DNA from: Bacteroidales bacterium
GTDB lineage: Bacteria > Bacteroidota > Bacteroidia > Bacteroidales > UBA932
Direction of reading: 5' to 3'
DNA length: 64,000 bases
Assembly (NCBI GenBank): GCA_017504965.1
Contig: JAFVQD010000003.1
Span: 62,001 to 126,000, forward strand
Shown here: piece after piece, positions 35,037 to 44,462 of the stretch
How positions within the stretch are numbered: position 1 is the first letter of the stretch
Layout: each line of letters starts with the position of its first letter
The notes under the pieces: generated by a model
Databases searched by the model: none
Seen by the model: only the letters and a program-made list of their open reading frames with translations
Told to the model about the DNA's origin: nothing
Position numbers and translations under genes: made by a program

Positions 35037-36285
35037 TGGAAGCGGCAACGATGTTGGCCACTACACCACGGGTTCTGGCTACGACACCTGCAGCGTCTGA
35101 TGGGTGAACTCTGTTTGTAAGGAGGATCACGCAGCAGTTGTTGTCGATGTCAAACAGCATAGATGTGCCGGTGTAGCCGGTGTGAACGAAGGTGTTTGGC
35201 TGGGTGAGGAAGATGTCACCTTTAGTACCTGCACCTGTAGTGTATGTATCCCAGCCAAGATTTCTTTCGATAGATGGATCGTTGGTCTTGGGGTTGGTCA
35301 TCATAGTCTCCACCATAAGAGGGCTGAGTACTCTGCGCCCTTTGACTTCACCTTTGTTAAGGATAGCTGCAGCGATAACTGCGAGGTCCTCTGCATTTGA
35401 GAACACACCGGCGTTACCGGAGTTACCCATATTTACAAGGCGGGCTGTAGGGTCGTGAACTTCACCGAGGATAACTTTGCCGTTCTCCACTTCGGTAGGT
35501 GCTACCAGTGAAAGGAAGTCAGGGGTTACAGTAGAGAGGGCTTCCTGACGGTCAGCAGCGTCAAGAGGGAGGTATGAGGTGTGTTTCAGACCGAGAGCTC
35601 CGAATACATTCTGCTGTGCATATTGATAAAGTTTCATCCCTGTGACATTCTGAAGGATGTTCTGTAGGGTGATGAAGTTAAGACAGCTGTATGTATAACC
35701 TGTGGTAGGTTTGTACTTCAGAGGGAGCTCCTGCGCGATGTGTTTGATAAGTGAATCGGGTGTGGCAGGGCCGTATTTTTTAAGGTAAGATGCTGTGTTG
35801 ATATAAGGGAGGATACCTGATGAGTGAGACAGAAGGTCCTGTACGCGGATAGAGGTTTTGCGACCGGTCTCAGGATCTACCCACTGCTGGAATCCAGGGA
35901 TATACATCTCTACAGGGTCGGTAAGACGAACTTTGCCATTCTCCACCAATTGGAGGAATGAGAGGGTAGTACCTACACATTTACTTACTGAGGCCAAGTC
36001 GAAGATGGTGTTCTCGGTCATCTTCACTGTGTCGGGGTAGACTTGCTTATTGCCGTAGGCTTTGAGATAAGCGATCTTGTCGCCCCTTACCACTGCAAGG
36101 ACTGCACCGGGGATCTCTGATTTGGCTATAGCCTGATTGATGACACTGTCGGCAAGCTGAAGTCTCTCAGAGCACATACCAACAGACTCAGGGGATACTT
36201 TCTGAAGTTTGATATTACCCGAATTGGAAGTACAGCAGCTTGAAATCATAACTGCTGACAGGAGAATAAATAGTACTTTTTTCAT
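35026..36285 (-). CDS. Serine hydrolase of the beta-lactamase/class C family (lipoprotein)
   Basis: A 419-residue lipoprotein (signal ending MISSCC). SxxK is in ASVSKCVG and YxN is represented by YSCLN. C-terminal segment HTGYTGTS carries the HTG (KTG-like) motif. Such enzymes include D-amino-acid peptidases and esterases. It follows the aroD-aroA gene by 19 bp and may be cotranscribed. The substrate is unknown. Confidence 0.9.
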   Translation of the reverse strand: MKKVLFILLSAVMISSCCTSNSGNIKLQKVSPESVGMCSERLQLADSVINQAIAKSEIPGAVLAVVRGDKIAYLKAYGNKQVYPDTVKMTENTIFDLASVSKCVGTTLSFLQLVENGKVRLTDPVEMYIPGFQQWVDPETGRKTSIRVQDLLSHSSGILPYINTASYLKKYGPATPDSLIKHIAQELPLKYKPTTGYTYSCLNFITLQNILQNVTGMKLYQYAQQNVFGALGLKHTSYLPLDAADRQEALSTVTPDFLSLVAPTEVENGKVILGEVHDPTARLVNMGNSGNAGVFSNAEDLAVIAAAILNKGEVKGRRVLSPLMVETMMTNPKTNDPSIERNLGWDTYTTGAGTKGDIFLTQPNTFVHTGYTGTSMLFDIDNNCCVILLTNRVHPSDAAGVVARTRGVVANIVAASIME

Positions 36286-36304
36286 AAGGTTATATGTTTT
36301 ATGC

Positions 36305-38287
36305 TTATTTCACTTTTAACGATTCGAACAGAGGGAGAAACTGTGGGAACGATTTGTTGATGCATTCGACTCTGTCTACCCCCATCTTTTCAGGTGTCCC
36401 CAGAGAGGCGAGATATACCGCCATCGCGATGCGGTGGTCGTTGAATGAATTGTAGGTCCCTTTGGCAATATTATTCCCCTCCACCAATCTTCGTGCGTAA
36501 GAGATCCCATCGATATACATAGTTCCCTCTTCTACCTCCACTTTTACCCCCATCTTCTGAAGGCTCTCCATAATGGACTCTTTTCTGTTCGACTCCTTGG
36601 TGCGGAGGCGGTCTACCCCTTTGATGGAGCTTTCACCTTCACAGAAGGCTGCAAGTACAGCCAGGACGGGGAAGAGGTCGGGTGAGTTGGTGGCATCATA
36701 TTCGAATGCCCTCAGATGGGACATCTTTACCCTGATCCCGTCATCCTCCTGACAGATATACCCTCCACAGTTACGGATGATATCCACTATAGCTCTGTCA
36801 GCTTGGAAACTGTCGAGGTCCAGACCTTTAAGGAGGATATCCCCAAACAGGGCACCCGCCACAATGAAGTTCGATGCTGAACTCCAGTCCCCCTCTATCG
36901 CGAACGATGCAGGGCTGTATTTCTGCTTGCCGGGGATGGTGAATACCAGATTCCCATCCACCTCTGCACTTTGGATGGTTATTCCGAATTTGCTGACTAC
37001 ATCGAGGGTCAGTCTTATGTATGGCAGACTGGTGGCATTGGTCACAGTCAGGACACTGTTTTTCTTGCTCAGAGGGAGAGCCATCAGGAGCCCCGATATA
37101 AGCTGCGATCCCTTTTTGCCGGAAATGGTCACTTTCCCACCGGCCAATGGACCGCTTACCACTGCAGGGAGGGTGCTCTCTGCAGAGAGGATACATTTGG
37201 CGTCAAACTCCTCGAGGGACTCTTTGCACCCGTACATCTCTCTGTTCAGGAGTGTCCCTGAGCCGGTGATGGTCACCCCTTCTCCCAGCTGGGCTGCGAT
37301 GGGGATGCACAGGCGGGAAAGGAGCCCTGACTCACCTACGAAGAGGTTCAGTGTATTGGGGGTGATAAATGATGAGGTCATCACGTGGGGCATCACGGCG
37401 TTCTGTTTGGTGATCTCCTTGAAACCTTTACTATGGATAGTGACATTGTCCCCCAGGACATCTACCCCTGCTCCGATCTGCTTCACCACTCCGAGTGCAT
37501 AGTCTATGTCGTCGCAGCGGCTGAGATTCTGGAACTCACTCTCACCCTTGGCGAGCGATGCCGCGATGATTGCCCTTTGGGCCACACTCTTGGAAGCAGG
37601 GATGGTAATCTCCCCCTCGATTTTGTGCCCAGGGGCAAATTTCTCCATCTGCTGGTATGAGAACTGCCCGATATTCCACTTGTCCCCTGCACTCAGGGTG
37701 CAATACATAAACGGTGCTCCGATATTCAATGCCTCCAGACGGGTGTAGCGCCCTACTGAGCCCATAGTAAAAGCGATGAGCTGAGTCCCTTTGCCGAAGG
37801 CGCCGAGGCGGTGCTGTTCATACAGCTGCATCACCCTCTCTGCATCCTGGATAGAGTTTGCCTGGGTGCAAATCTTAATGATATCTGCCCCCCTTTTGGC
37901 AGCTCTGCGGCAAACATCCATCAGCTCTGCTGTCTGTGGGGTGGAGTTATAATTGTGGAAAGAGAAAATTTTCTTGAGATTCCTTTTTTTGAGGGTGGGG
38001 GCCAATGACTGGAAAAATGAGTCCGAGGACAATACATCCACATCTATGTACCTGGCTCCCGACTGCACAGCTGCCTCCGCGAGGTGTCTGGTGCTCTTGC
38101 GGCACACCGCAATAAGGGGCACCTTGGCCTCCAGGAACAATTGTCTGGTCTGATTTTCAGAGAGATTGCAAAGATCCAGACGCACCTCTCCGATAAGATC
38201 GGGAAACTTCTTCAGGAGCTTCTCGCACTTCTTTACAGACTTGACGCAGTCCTCATATTTATAGTCAGTAATACTAATGCAATACAT
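36305..38287 (-). CDS. Fused type I 3-dehydroquinate dehydratase and EPSP synthase
   Basis: A 660-residue fusion. Residues 1-215 are AroD: GEVRLDL, the active-site His in FSFHNYNSTP and the Schiff-base Lys in ADIIKICTQ. Residues about 225-660 are AroA: EGEITIPASKSVAQRA, SQLISGLLMALPL, DWSSASNF, LRTKESNRKES and DHRIAMAVYLAS. The canonical NAGTAxR segment is replaced by VGESGLLSRL. The two parts catalyse steps three and six of the shikimate pathway. The gene overlaps the end of aroB by 14 bp, which confirms a shared operon. Confidence 0.9.
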   Translation of the reverse strand: MYCISITDYKYEDCVKSVKKCEKLLKKFPDLIGEVRLDLCNLSENQTRQLFLEAKVPLIAVCRKSTRHLAEAAVQSGARYIDVDVLSSDSFFQSLAPTLKKRNLKKIFSFHNYNSTPQTAELMDVCRRAAKRGADIIKICTQANSIQDAERVMQLYEQHRLGAFGKGTQLIAFTMGSVGRYTRLEALNIGAPFMYCTLSAGDKWNIGQFSYQQMEKFAPGHKIEGEITIPASKSVAQRAIIAASLAKGESEFQNLSRCDDIDYALGVVKQIGAGVDVLGDNVTIHSKGFKEITKQNAVMPHVMTSSFITPNTLNLFVGESGLLSRLCIPIAAQLGEGVTITGSGTLLNREMYGCKESLEEFDAKCILSAESTLPAVVSGPLAGGKVTISGKKGSQLISGLLMALPLSKKNSVLTVTNATSLPYIRLTLDVVSKFGITIQSAEVDGNLVFTIPGKQKYSPASFAIEGDWSSASNFIVAGALFGDILLKGLDLDSFQADRAIVDIIRNCGGYICQEDDGIRVKMSHLRAFEYDATNSPDLFPVLAVLAAFCEGESSIKGVDRLRTKESNRKESIMESLQKMGVKVEVEEGTMYIDGISYARRLVEGNNIAKGTYNSFNDHRIAMAVYLASLGTPEKMGVDRVECINKSFPQFLPLFESLKVK

Positions 38288-39290
38288 CTGCAGCAGCTTT
38301 TGCTAAATCTTCAAAACTAATGGTCTCGATGCACGATTTCCCAATTTCTTGTAAAAGTACAAAATCTACCCCGTTTTCTCCCCTTTTTTTATCATTTTTT
38401 ACTGCATCCATAAGATTTTCCACTCCGTATGGGACCTGAAGGTCAAAACCCATCATATCGAGGGTACTGCAGAACTCCTTCAGAGACTCTTCTGGAAGGT
38501 ACCCTTTGAGGGCAGATATCTGTGCAGCGATCTTCATCCCTTTGGCTACAGCCTCGCCGTGGAGGAGCGGTTCTCTGGCAGCGGCTGCGCACTTCTCGAT
38601 AGCGTGACCGAAAGTGTGGCCGAAGTTGAGAAGCTTCCTCTCGCCGCTTTCACGGAAATCCCTCTCCACTACATCTGCCTTGATCTGTATTGCGGTAGCG
38701 AGAAGTTCCCTGAATTCCGGGGTGCCGGTGTCAAAGCCTTGGGTCAGATAATTTTTTGCTTTGGCGAAGCTCTCGGCATCTTTAATGGCAAAAGCCTTTA
38801 TCATCTCAGCCGCTCCGGCGAGAAGTTCCCTGCGCGGAAGGGTCCTGAGGGTGGAGGTGTTGATGTATGTAAACTCCGGAAGGGAGAAAGTGCCGAGGAT
38901 ATTTTTGAGACCGTCAAGATTGACCCCGGTCTTGCCACCGGTGGAGGCATCGACTTGAGCCAGAAGGGTAGTGGGGAGATAACCGCACTTGATCCCTCTT
39001 TTAAAAATGGATGCTACAAAACCACCGATATCTGTCAAAATCCCACCGCCGACGCACAATAGAAATGTGCTGCGGCTGCACTCCATCGCGACAAGTCTCT
39101 TGGCAATAGTCTCCACTGTGGCGAGGGTCTTTTGTCCCTCTGAGATCTCCACTTCGATTTGTGGAAAAGGGAAATAGCGGCCATAAAGGTGACTGATCCC
39201 CTTGTCAATAAGGACTACGACCTCTTTTTTCCCTTCAAGAAGAGGGGAGAGCGCCTCAAAATTATCGTGTATGAAGAAAGTTTTTGACAT
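38274..39290 (-). CDS. aroB: 3-dehydroquinate synthase
   Basis: A 338-residue AroB: NAD-binding GGGILTDIGGFVAS, the zinc-ligand region with RKLLNFGHTFGHAIE and the segment LLHGEAVAKGM. It forms 3-dehydroquinate from DAHP, step two of the shikimate pathway. A TACCTTTG box (39304-39297 on the minus strand) ends 6 nt before the ATG. It is translationally coupled to the aroD-aroA fusion. Confidence 0.95.
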   Translation of the reverse strand: MSKTFFIHDNFEALSPLLEGKKEVVVLIDKGISHLYGRYFPFPQIEVEISEGQKTLATVETIAKRLVAMECSRSTFLLCVGGGILTDIGGFVASIFKRGIKCGYLPTTLLAQVDASTGGKTGVNLDGLKNILGTFSLPEFTYINTSTLRTLPRRELLAGAAEMIKAFAIKDAESFAKAKNYLTQGFDTGTPEFRELLATAIQIKADVVERDFRESGERKLLNFGHTFGHAIEKCAAAAREPLLHGEAVAKGMKIAAQISALKGYLPEESLKEFCSTLDMMGFDLQVPYGVENLMDAVKNDKKRGENGVDFVLLQEIGKSCIETISFEDLAKAAADVLH

Positions 39291-39316
39291 ATTTCACAAA
39301 GGTAATAAAATATGGT

Positions 39317-39346
39317 TTTGATATTTATAAATTTTTAATACCTTTG
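39317..39346 (+). promoter_or_regulatory. Promoter of tRNA-Leu(CAA)
   Basis: TTTG (39317-39320), 18-nt spacer, TACCTTTG (39339-39346): a near-consensus Bacteroidota promoter 25 nt before the tRNA. Confidence 0.75.
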
Positions 39347-39371
39347 CACCGCAAAGTTTACCTCTGCTAAT

Positions 39372-39455
39372 GCCCAGATGGCGGAATCGGTAGACGCGCT
39401 GGTCTCAAACACCAGTGGGGTAACACCTGTGCCGGTTCGACCCCGGCTCTGGGTA
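39372..39455 (+). tRNA. tRNA-Leu (anticodon CAA)
   Basis: The acceptor stem GCCCAGA pairs with TCTGGGT; the long variable arm is typical of tRNA-Leu. The anticodon stem CTGGT/ACCAG encloses the loop CTCAAAC, giving anticodon CAA. The T-arm has GGTTCGACCCC. No CCA is encoded. A terminator follows at 39460. Confidence 0.95.
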
Positions 39456-39459
39456 CGGA

Positions 39460-39496
39460 AGCGGGGAAAGTTGAAAAACTTTCCTCGCTTTTTTTA
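39460..39496 (+). terminator. Terminator after tRNA-Leu(CAA)
   Basis: 13-nt arms AGCGGGGAAAGTT/AACTTTCCTCGCT with a 4-nt loop, followed by a run of T. Confidence 0.85.
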
Positions 39497-39868
39497 TTTT
39501 TTCCACGTAACTCATTGGTTCCAGTATTTTCTGATCCATTTTTTTTGAATACTCTTTTACCTCTTCCCCTTTTATATTTTTACCAATAGTCTCAGTAAAA
39601 GTATTGTCAGGAATAGCTTTAAAATCTGCACCCTTAATAAAAACAAAAATGGTCATAGATTTTGCTTCTTCCTTCAGTTATCTAACTATTTCTCTAATTC
39701 CGGAATCTGAGATAATACTAAGATCTTCATCCTCAGTGTCAGAATTATCATTCTCTGAATTACCAATATACTTTTTACACAGAAAATGGCACCTACGAGA
39801 GCAATAACTATTAATATAAAACGCTCACTCCATCTGAATTTTGTTTTTTTATAATTAAATAACAACAC
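39490..39868 (-). pseudogene. Frameshifted remnant of a small membrane-anchored protein
   Basis: The minus strand starts MLLFNYKKTKFRWSERFILI with one membrane helix (LIVIALVGAIFCVK). A frame change in an A/T run near 39775 would continue into KYIGNSENDNSDTEDEDLS, an acidic linker. After one in-frame stop the frame continues (LKEEAKSMTIFVFIKGADFK... to about EPMSY). The end runs into the tRNA terminator. Family unknown; decay inferred from the frameshift and stop. Confidence 0.35.
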
Positions 39869-39946
39869 ATTAATACTATTACTTCAGCACTTTTATGAGA
39901 TTCTTCTTCATATGTTCATTAGCCTCTGTATTGCCCCTACTTCACC

Positions 39947-41482
39947 TCAATTCATTCCCTTCAGTTTTACCAACATCCTAGAAACCCACTCTTTTTCTTC
40001 TGCTAAATATCCATTATAGAAATCCCATGTATCATCACTCTCAATAGACTTCATATCTTCTCTAGAATTATCAATATATGTTTTATAACTCTCTAAATGA
40101 GATATCGCATCGTGAACTCTATTCAATCTCAATAGAGCAATTATCTCACTCTTGTAAATGTTAATATTTTCAGGATTGATAGATTTCGCCTTGGTTATGA
40201 GCGTGAGGGCTTCAAGATTACTATCAGTTGTGTTCTTTGTTGCCATTATACAATTTGCCTTTAGTATATAGTCATCCGATTGAGCCACTCCATTTTCTAT
40301 ATTTTGATTAACTAAAGTCAGACATTGCCTAAATCGACGATCCTGATACTTCATTGTAGCCACATCAGTAACAGCAAAAGAAATAATTTTCTCAAAATCC
40401 TTAGACTTTTCAGTAGATGGTTTCCCTGAATCATTAATTCTAGAGACAAGTGCAGGATGAGTATAAGAATTTACATACATCACATTATTTCTTTCTATTA
40501 TGTATTCCTTCTCCATTCTGCTTAAAGCAGTTGAAAGAGCGTTCTTGTCATAACCAAGTATTTCAAGAACTTTTACTGCTAATTTATCTGCTTCTTTTTC
40601 CTGTTCATGGTTATACTCCATTCCTAACCTTTCAAGTACTTGCATACCAATACTTGTTGATAATACTGCCATATTGAATGTAGCAGCTCCAGGGACATAA
40701 TAACTATTATTCGCAACAGCCACACCCTCAGCCACGGCTGTTAATCCTGTTGCCAATGCAGCCCAGAATTCTGCACGATTTTGGCGTTGCGCAGCCTTAT
40801 TGATATTCTGTATTGAATGATCTAAAATAAAGTGTGCGATTTCATGTGCCAAAACTGCCACCAATTCATCCTCTGAATGCAAAACTGATAACAAGCCTGT
40901 ATTTAATACTATTGTACCATTAGGGTAGCAACATGCATTAATAATTGGATTCTGCTGAATAAGAACATTTATACTCCCTGGCCTTCCATCAATTAACTGA
41001 ATAGGAGCTATTTTTGCAATAATACTATAAATATAATTTTCCAAATAAGGGTCATTTAAAGCTAAATCATAACTTTCAACTCTACTTATATACTCTAATG
41101 CATCCTCTTCCATCTCTCTCCTTAGTTTATATTGAAAGCCCTTATCCTTCAGCATATAAAGCACATTTGTAATAATCTGAGCATCCCAAAAATCCTGAAC
41201 GTTCTTGTACTCAAATTCAAAACAATCATCTATCCTTGATGTTATCTCAACCCTTCTACCATCTTTTGTAGTAATAAAAAATTTCTCAATTAATTTATCT
41301 GAATATGTTTTAGTTGGATCGGTATGACTTTCGTGTGTAAACTTTACCAAAGTTACTTGTTCTCCTTTTTTTAGTACTCCATTATTCCTAATTATTTTAG
41401 CGCTCAAATCCAAGTTAAACTCTTGAGAATAAGATATAATACATAGCAAGCATAGGGTAATTGAGATAATAAATTTTTTCAT
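39947..41482 (-). CDS. Secreted M48-type zinc metalloprotease with TPR-like C-terminus
   Basis: A 511-residue protein. The signal peptide is MKKFIISITLCLLCIISYS. The zinc site is VLAHEIAHFILDHS (HExxH) and the third ligand is probably in HEQEKEADKLAVKVL. The C-terminal 130 residues look like TPR helices. This arrangement recalls BepA/YfgC-type periplasmic proteases. The gene is AT-rich and lies in the accessory region between two tRNA-Leu genes. Confidence 0.85.
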   Translation of the reverse strand: MKKFIISITLCLLCIISYSQEFNLDLSAKIIRNNGVLKKGEQVTLVKFTHESHTDPTKTYSDKLIEKFFITTKDGRRVEITSRIDDCFEFEYKNVQDFWDAQIITNVLYMLKDKGFQYKLRREMEEDALEYISRVESYDLALNDPYLENYIYSIIAKIAPIQLIDGRPGSINVLIQQNPIINACCYPNGTIVLNTGLLSVLHSEDELVAVLAHEIAHFILDHSIQNINKAAQRQNRAEFWAALATGLTAVAEGVAVANNSYYVPGAATFNMAVLSTSIGMQVLERLGMEYNHEQEKEADKLAVKVLEILGYDKNALSTALSRMEKEYIIERNNVMYVNSYTHPALVSRINDSGKPSTEKSKDFEKIISFAVTDVATMKYQDRRFRQCLTLVNQNIENGVAQSDDYILKANCIMATKNTTDSNLEALTLITKAKSINPENINIYKSEIIALLRLNRVHDAISHLESYKTYIDNSREDMKSIESDDTWDFYNGYLAEEKEWVSRMLVKLKGMN

Positions 41483-41542
41483 TTCCAGATATTTTTAAAT
41501 CCGTACGAAGTTACAAATAATTCTACTTTTATAGCTACTACT

Positions 41543-42800
41543 GATGCGATAAATTTTGTTTAAAAAACCAACTTCAGTTCATTGACATTCTGATTTTGAA
41601 TGAGCGGTTAAGGAACATTTAAGAGTTCCTTGACATCTCTCCTGGTGAGTAGCGATGTTCCAAGTACTTTAAAGATCTTTGTAATTGTAGTGCAGCTTTC
41701 ACCCATACCAGTAATAGGTAGGTGCTGATTGAATCCAATGGTGGGTCTTTACATCATTTTATGAGCATCCCAATGGGACTTTGATAGTCAGGTTTTTCTT
41801 GGTCCATTTGAAGAACGTTTCAATCTGTCACCGGTTACGATATATGTTGGCAATTACAAGTGACCCAAGTTCAAAGTTGTTGGTTATAAAGGTGGTAACC
41901 TCATTCTTTTCAGCATCATAGAACTCTATAAGGCGCAAGTCTTTGGGATACTTTTTTAGCTGATATAACCACTAAGATGAATGGTATTGTCAACTACATC
42001 ATACTTTATAGTCGCCTTTGTTCTTGTAACGAAATAGGTTCCGTTTAGATGCATCCTGTACAGAGCTTCATAGTCAGCATAGGCCTTATCCATCGTATAG
42101 ATAGCCCATTTGTAGGACTCATATACATCTAGGAAGTTTCTGTCGTGCCATCTGCTGTCCGTGATATAGATACTATCTGGTATGCTTCCACTTAAGTCCA
42201 AGACCGTGTGCATCTTGACTCCTCCCTTGGAGAACTTGCCCAAAGCCCATTTAGATAATTTGATGCTGCGAGGGATTGTTGTAGAGTTAATTGCAAAGAT
42301 CTCCCATCCGGGAAGATATACATCAGGAATGTTTTCCTTGGTGTACATCGTACGAACCTTTCAGATGAGCCACAAACCAAGTTCTTCGAAGATTCTGTAA
42401 TCTCTGGATTCGTTTGCTTTGGATAGGGAGGATGAATCTACAACGACAGGAATACCAAGATGATAAGCGGTATTATTAACAGACCTGAGAACCAATATGA
42501 TATCCTTCAGTGACTTATATCCGGCCAACTGACCAAACATCAGATGAAGACAATGGCTGTAGCTATTGAGGTTCTTCGCATGAAAGTCTCCTTTATACTT
42601 CTTGACGGAGTCTTTAAAGACCTATCTGGGAAAGTAGGTCATGATCTGAGAGAAGACATATTTGTCTTTGTTCATGATTTGCGGCTTTAAATAGCCACAA
42701 ATTTAGCCAAACACTCATTTCAAATCGTAAAAAGTCAAAGAGCTATTTAAATAATTTATAGTTAATGACTTGAAACGACGTTGAACCGAATTATCGCATC
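41543..42800 (-). mobile_element. Decayed IS4-type insertion sequence
   Basis: The transposase relic on the minus strand is bounded by GATGCGATAA at 41543-41552 and its exact reverse complement TTATCGCATC at 42791-42800, read as short terminal inverted repeats. No clear target-site duplication is visible. The element is non-autonomous because the transposase is disrupted by several stops. Confidence 0.6.
41608..42675 (-). pseudogene. IS4-family transposase, disrupted
   Basis: Reading the minus strand from 42675 gives MNKDKYVFSQIMTYFP, then a stop, then KGDFHAKNLNSYSHCLHLMFGQLAGYKSLKDIIL and VDSSSLSKANESRDYRIFEE with a further stop. The central DDE-type stretch reads AINSTTIPRSIKLSKWALGKFSKGGVKMHTVLDLSG. 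The C-terminal QIETFFKWTKKNLTIKVPLG and LLTRRDVKELLNVP close it. The expected Asp of the first DDE position (DSTTI) is Asn (NSTTI). At least three premature stops show it is dead. Confidence 0.8.
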
Positions 42801-42966
42801 GGAAAGCGATTCAAATCGCAAACAAGTAAACCAGTATAAAGTGTTAAATATTAACAAGTTAGATGTAAATAATGCAAATTTAACGCATCACTAGTGTTCA
42901 AATTTCATAAATAAATCTTAAATTCTACATAGTAAAACACTTTAATGTTATTTATTAGAAAGTTTG

Positions 42967-42974
42967 TATTTTTG
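42967..42974 (+). promoter_or_regulatory. -7 box of the gene at 43003
   Basis: TATTTTTG, 28 nt before the ATG at 43003, at the end of a gene-free AT-rich stretch (42801-42966). Confidence 0.45.
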
Positions 42975-43002
42975 CTTACTAAGTATTTTCCTTGAGTGTG
43001 CT

Positions 43003-43680
43003 ATGATTAAAGAAAGTGATATTGTTGAATCAATTGATAGTACTCTTGTTTCATCTGATTTATCAGATGTAGCTATAGATATGTCAGAGAATTGCATTGA
43101 TAGTATTCTGAATGATGGCCTTTTTAGAGACATACCTGTCATACGTAGTCTGGTAGGAATTATAAAAACTACAAAATCCATCTCAAATGTATTGCTTCTG
43201 AAGAAAATAATAGCATTCATGAGAAACTTAAGCGGTACTTCAACGGAGATGAGGCAAGATATGATTTTCAAGCTCAATTCTAAACGGAGTTATCGCGAAA
43301 GTGTTGGGGAGCAAATACTTTTTATTTTGGACAAGTGTGACTCTTTAACAAAAGCAGATTTACAAGGGATAATCTTTGCACAATATGTTAAAGGGAATAT
43401 TCCTCCTGAGAAGTTTATGAAGATAGCTCAAATTATCAATAATAATGACATCTCTGAGATTCTGTTTTTTATTCGGAATATAACAAATGAGTGCTTGGAA
43501 CATATAGACTACTCACCATTTGTAAATATGGGAGTTGTCACCATTCACGATACATGTACAATTAGAAAAGTAAGACCTGAACTAATGGGGGCGAGTTTGA
43601 ATGTAGGTAAACTATACCCATGGATTAATGAAAATGGGCAAATTCTAAAGAACATATTATACGATTACTTAAGTAAATAA
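43003..43680 (+). CDS. Unknown protein, 225 aa, mostly helical
   Basis: The ATG at 43003 follows the -7 box at 42967. The N-terminal pattern (SIDSTLVSSDLSDVAIDMSENCIDSILNDGLFRDIPVIRSLVGIIKTTKSISNVLLLKKIIAFM) recalls a family of uncharacterised bacterial proteins of similar length with 'aLDnGllkdIPivg.i..l.k.g..i.dr.f.kKi..Fl'. No catalytic motif is visible. It is an accessory gene between two IS relics; a role in defence or element maintenance would be speculation. Confidence 0.6.
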   Translation: MIKESDIVESIDSTLVSSDLSDVAIDMSENCIDSILNDGLFRDIPVIRSLVGIIKTTKSISNVLLLKKIIAFMRNLSGTSTEMRQDMIFKLNSKRSYRESVGEQILFILDKCDSLTKADLQGIIFAQYVKGNIPPEKFMKIAQIINNNDISEILFFIRNITNECLEHIDYSPFVNMGVVTIHDTCTIRKVRPELMGASLNVGKLYPWINENGQILKNILYDYLSK

Positions 43681-43909
43681 TACCCCTCCGAGTTGCGGGA
43701 GCAAGGGATTCAAAACCTCCGGTTTTGCAGCTAAAAACACATCTTGCTTTTTTTCGGTTATGGCCATTATTCTCCCAGCCAGAACTATTGACATTAGAAT
43801 GAAAAAATCCTACCATACCTAAGAGTTTTGTCCTTTTATATTAAAGTGATTTGTGCGGGGTTGGACATTTAGTAGGATGAAATCCTTGCAATAAATTGAT
43901 TTTCACATC

Positions 43910-44235
43910 TTTGTGAAGATTGTCGTTGATGTGCTTAAAAAATGCTCTTTCTGTGGGTCTAAAAATGTGGTCAAGAATGGCTTGCGAGACAGCACTTAAC
44001 GGAATAAATGCAAGGATTGCGACCGATACGTATTCAGATGTGTCAGTTCCATCAGATGCTGATAGTGCGCAGATATATGATTCAAGACCTTGATATACAA
44101 GTATCTAAGAAGCTACTTGACCTTGTAAATGTCATTACAAAGACTGATAAGAAAAGCTTTATTGGGGCGTTCAATGTTTGGTGTGAGAAGTATAAAGATG
44201 TGATAAACGAAAGAGTTAGATTTTGTTATATAGCC
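43910..44235 (+). pseudogene. Transposase remnant with zinc ribbon
   Basis: Starting near 43910 one frame reads VDVLKKCSFCGSKNVVKNGLRDST, stop, NKCKDCDRYVF: a zinc ribbon as found at transposase N-termini. A second frame continues MCQFHQMLIVRRYMIQDLDIQ and KKLLDLVNVITKTDKKSFIGAFNVWCEKYKDVINER, a familiar transposase core segment. The joint implies an internal deletion and frameshift. The IS family is uncertain. Confidence 0.6.
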
Positions 44236-44265
44236 TTCGCCAACCACCGGAATACCATACAGTCG

Positions 44266-44303
44266 ATTCCAAATAAGCACGGTCGACCGTGCTTATTTGG
44301 AAT
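44266..44303. repeat. Perfect 38-bp palindrome without loop
   Basis: Two 19-nt arms, ATTCCAAATAAGCACGGTC and its exact reverse complement, meet at GTCGAC. It lies directly after the transposase remnant. Such a perfect palindrome could be an inverted-end junction of a mobile element or a binding site. Confidence 0.8.
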
Positions 44304-44399
44304 TTACTACATAAAACATTATTTACCTATTACTTACGAAGGAAAAATAAGCAACACATATTCATTTTACACTATCCGCATCTTAAAAAACCATTACAT

Positions 44400-44440
44400 A
44401 AATTGCCAAATCCTATAAAAAACATAAGATTTGGCAATTT
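44400..44440. repeat. Inverted repeat at the distal end of the ATPase/HEPN/PIN cluster
   Basis: Arms AAATTGCCAAATC (44400-44412) and GATTTGGCAATTT (44428-44440) with a 15-nt loop. It can act as a terminator for the PIN gene (end 44463). The arm core TTGCCAAATC is shared with the hairpin at 48118-48154 at the other end of the cluster. Confidence 0.8.
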
Positions 44441-44462
44441 ATACAACGATTCGGAAGTTAGG

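Noticed and set aside
39405..39480. Antisense coding frame across tRNA-Leu(CAA) ending PEPGSNRH-like
   Set aside because: This is the usual artefact of reading the complement of a tRNA T-arm; only the part beyond 39490 might be a gene remnant.
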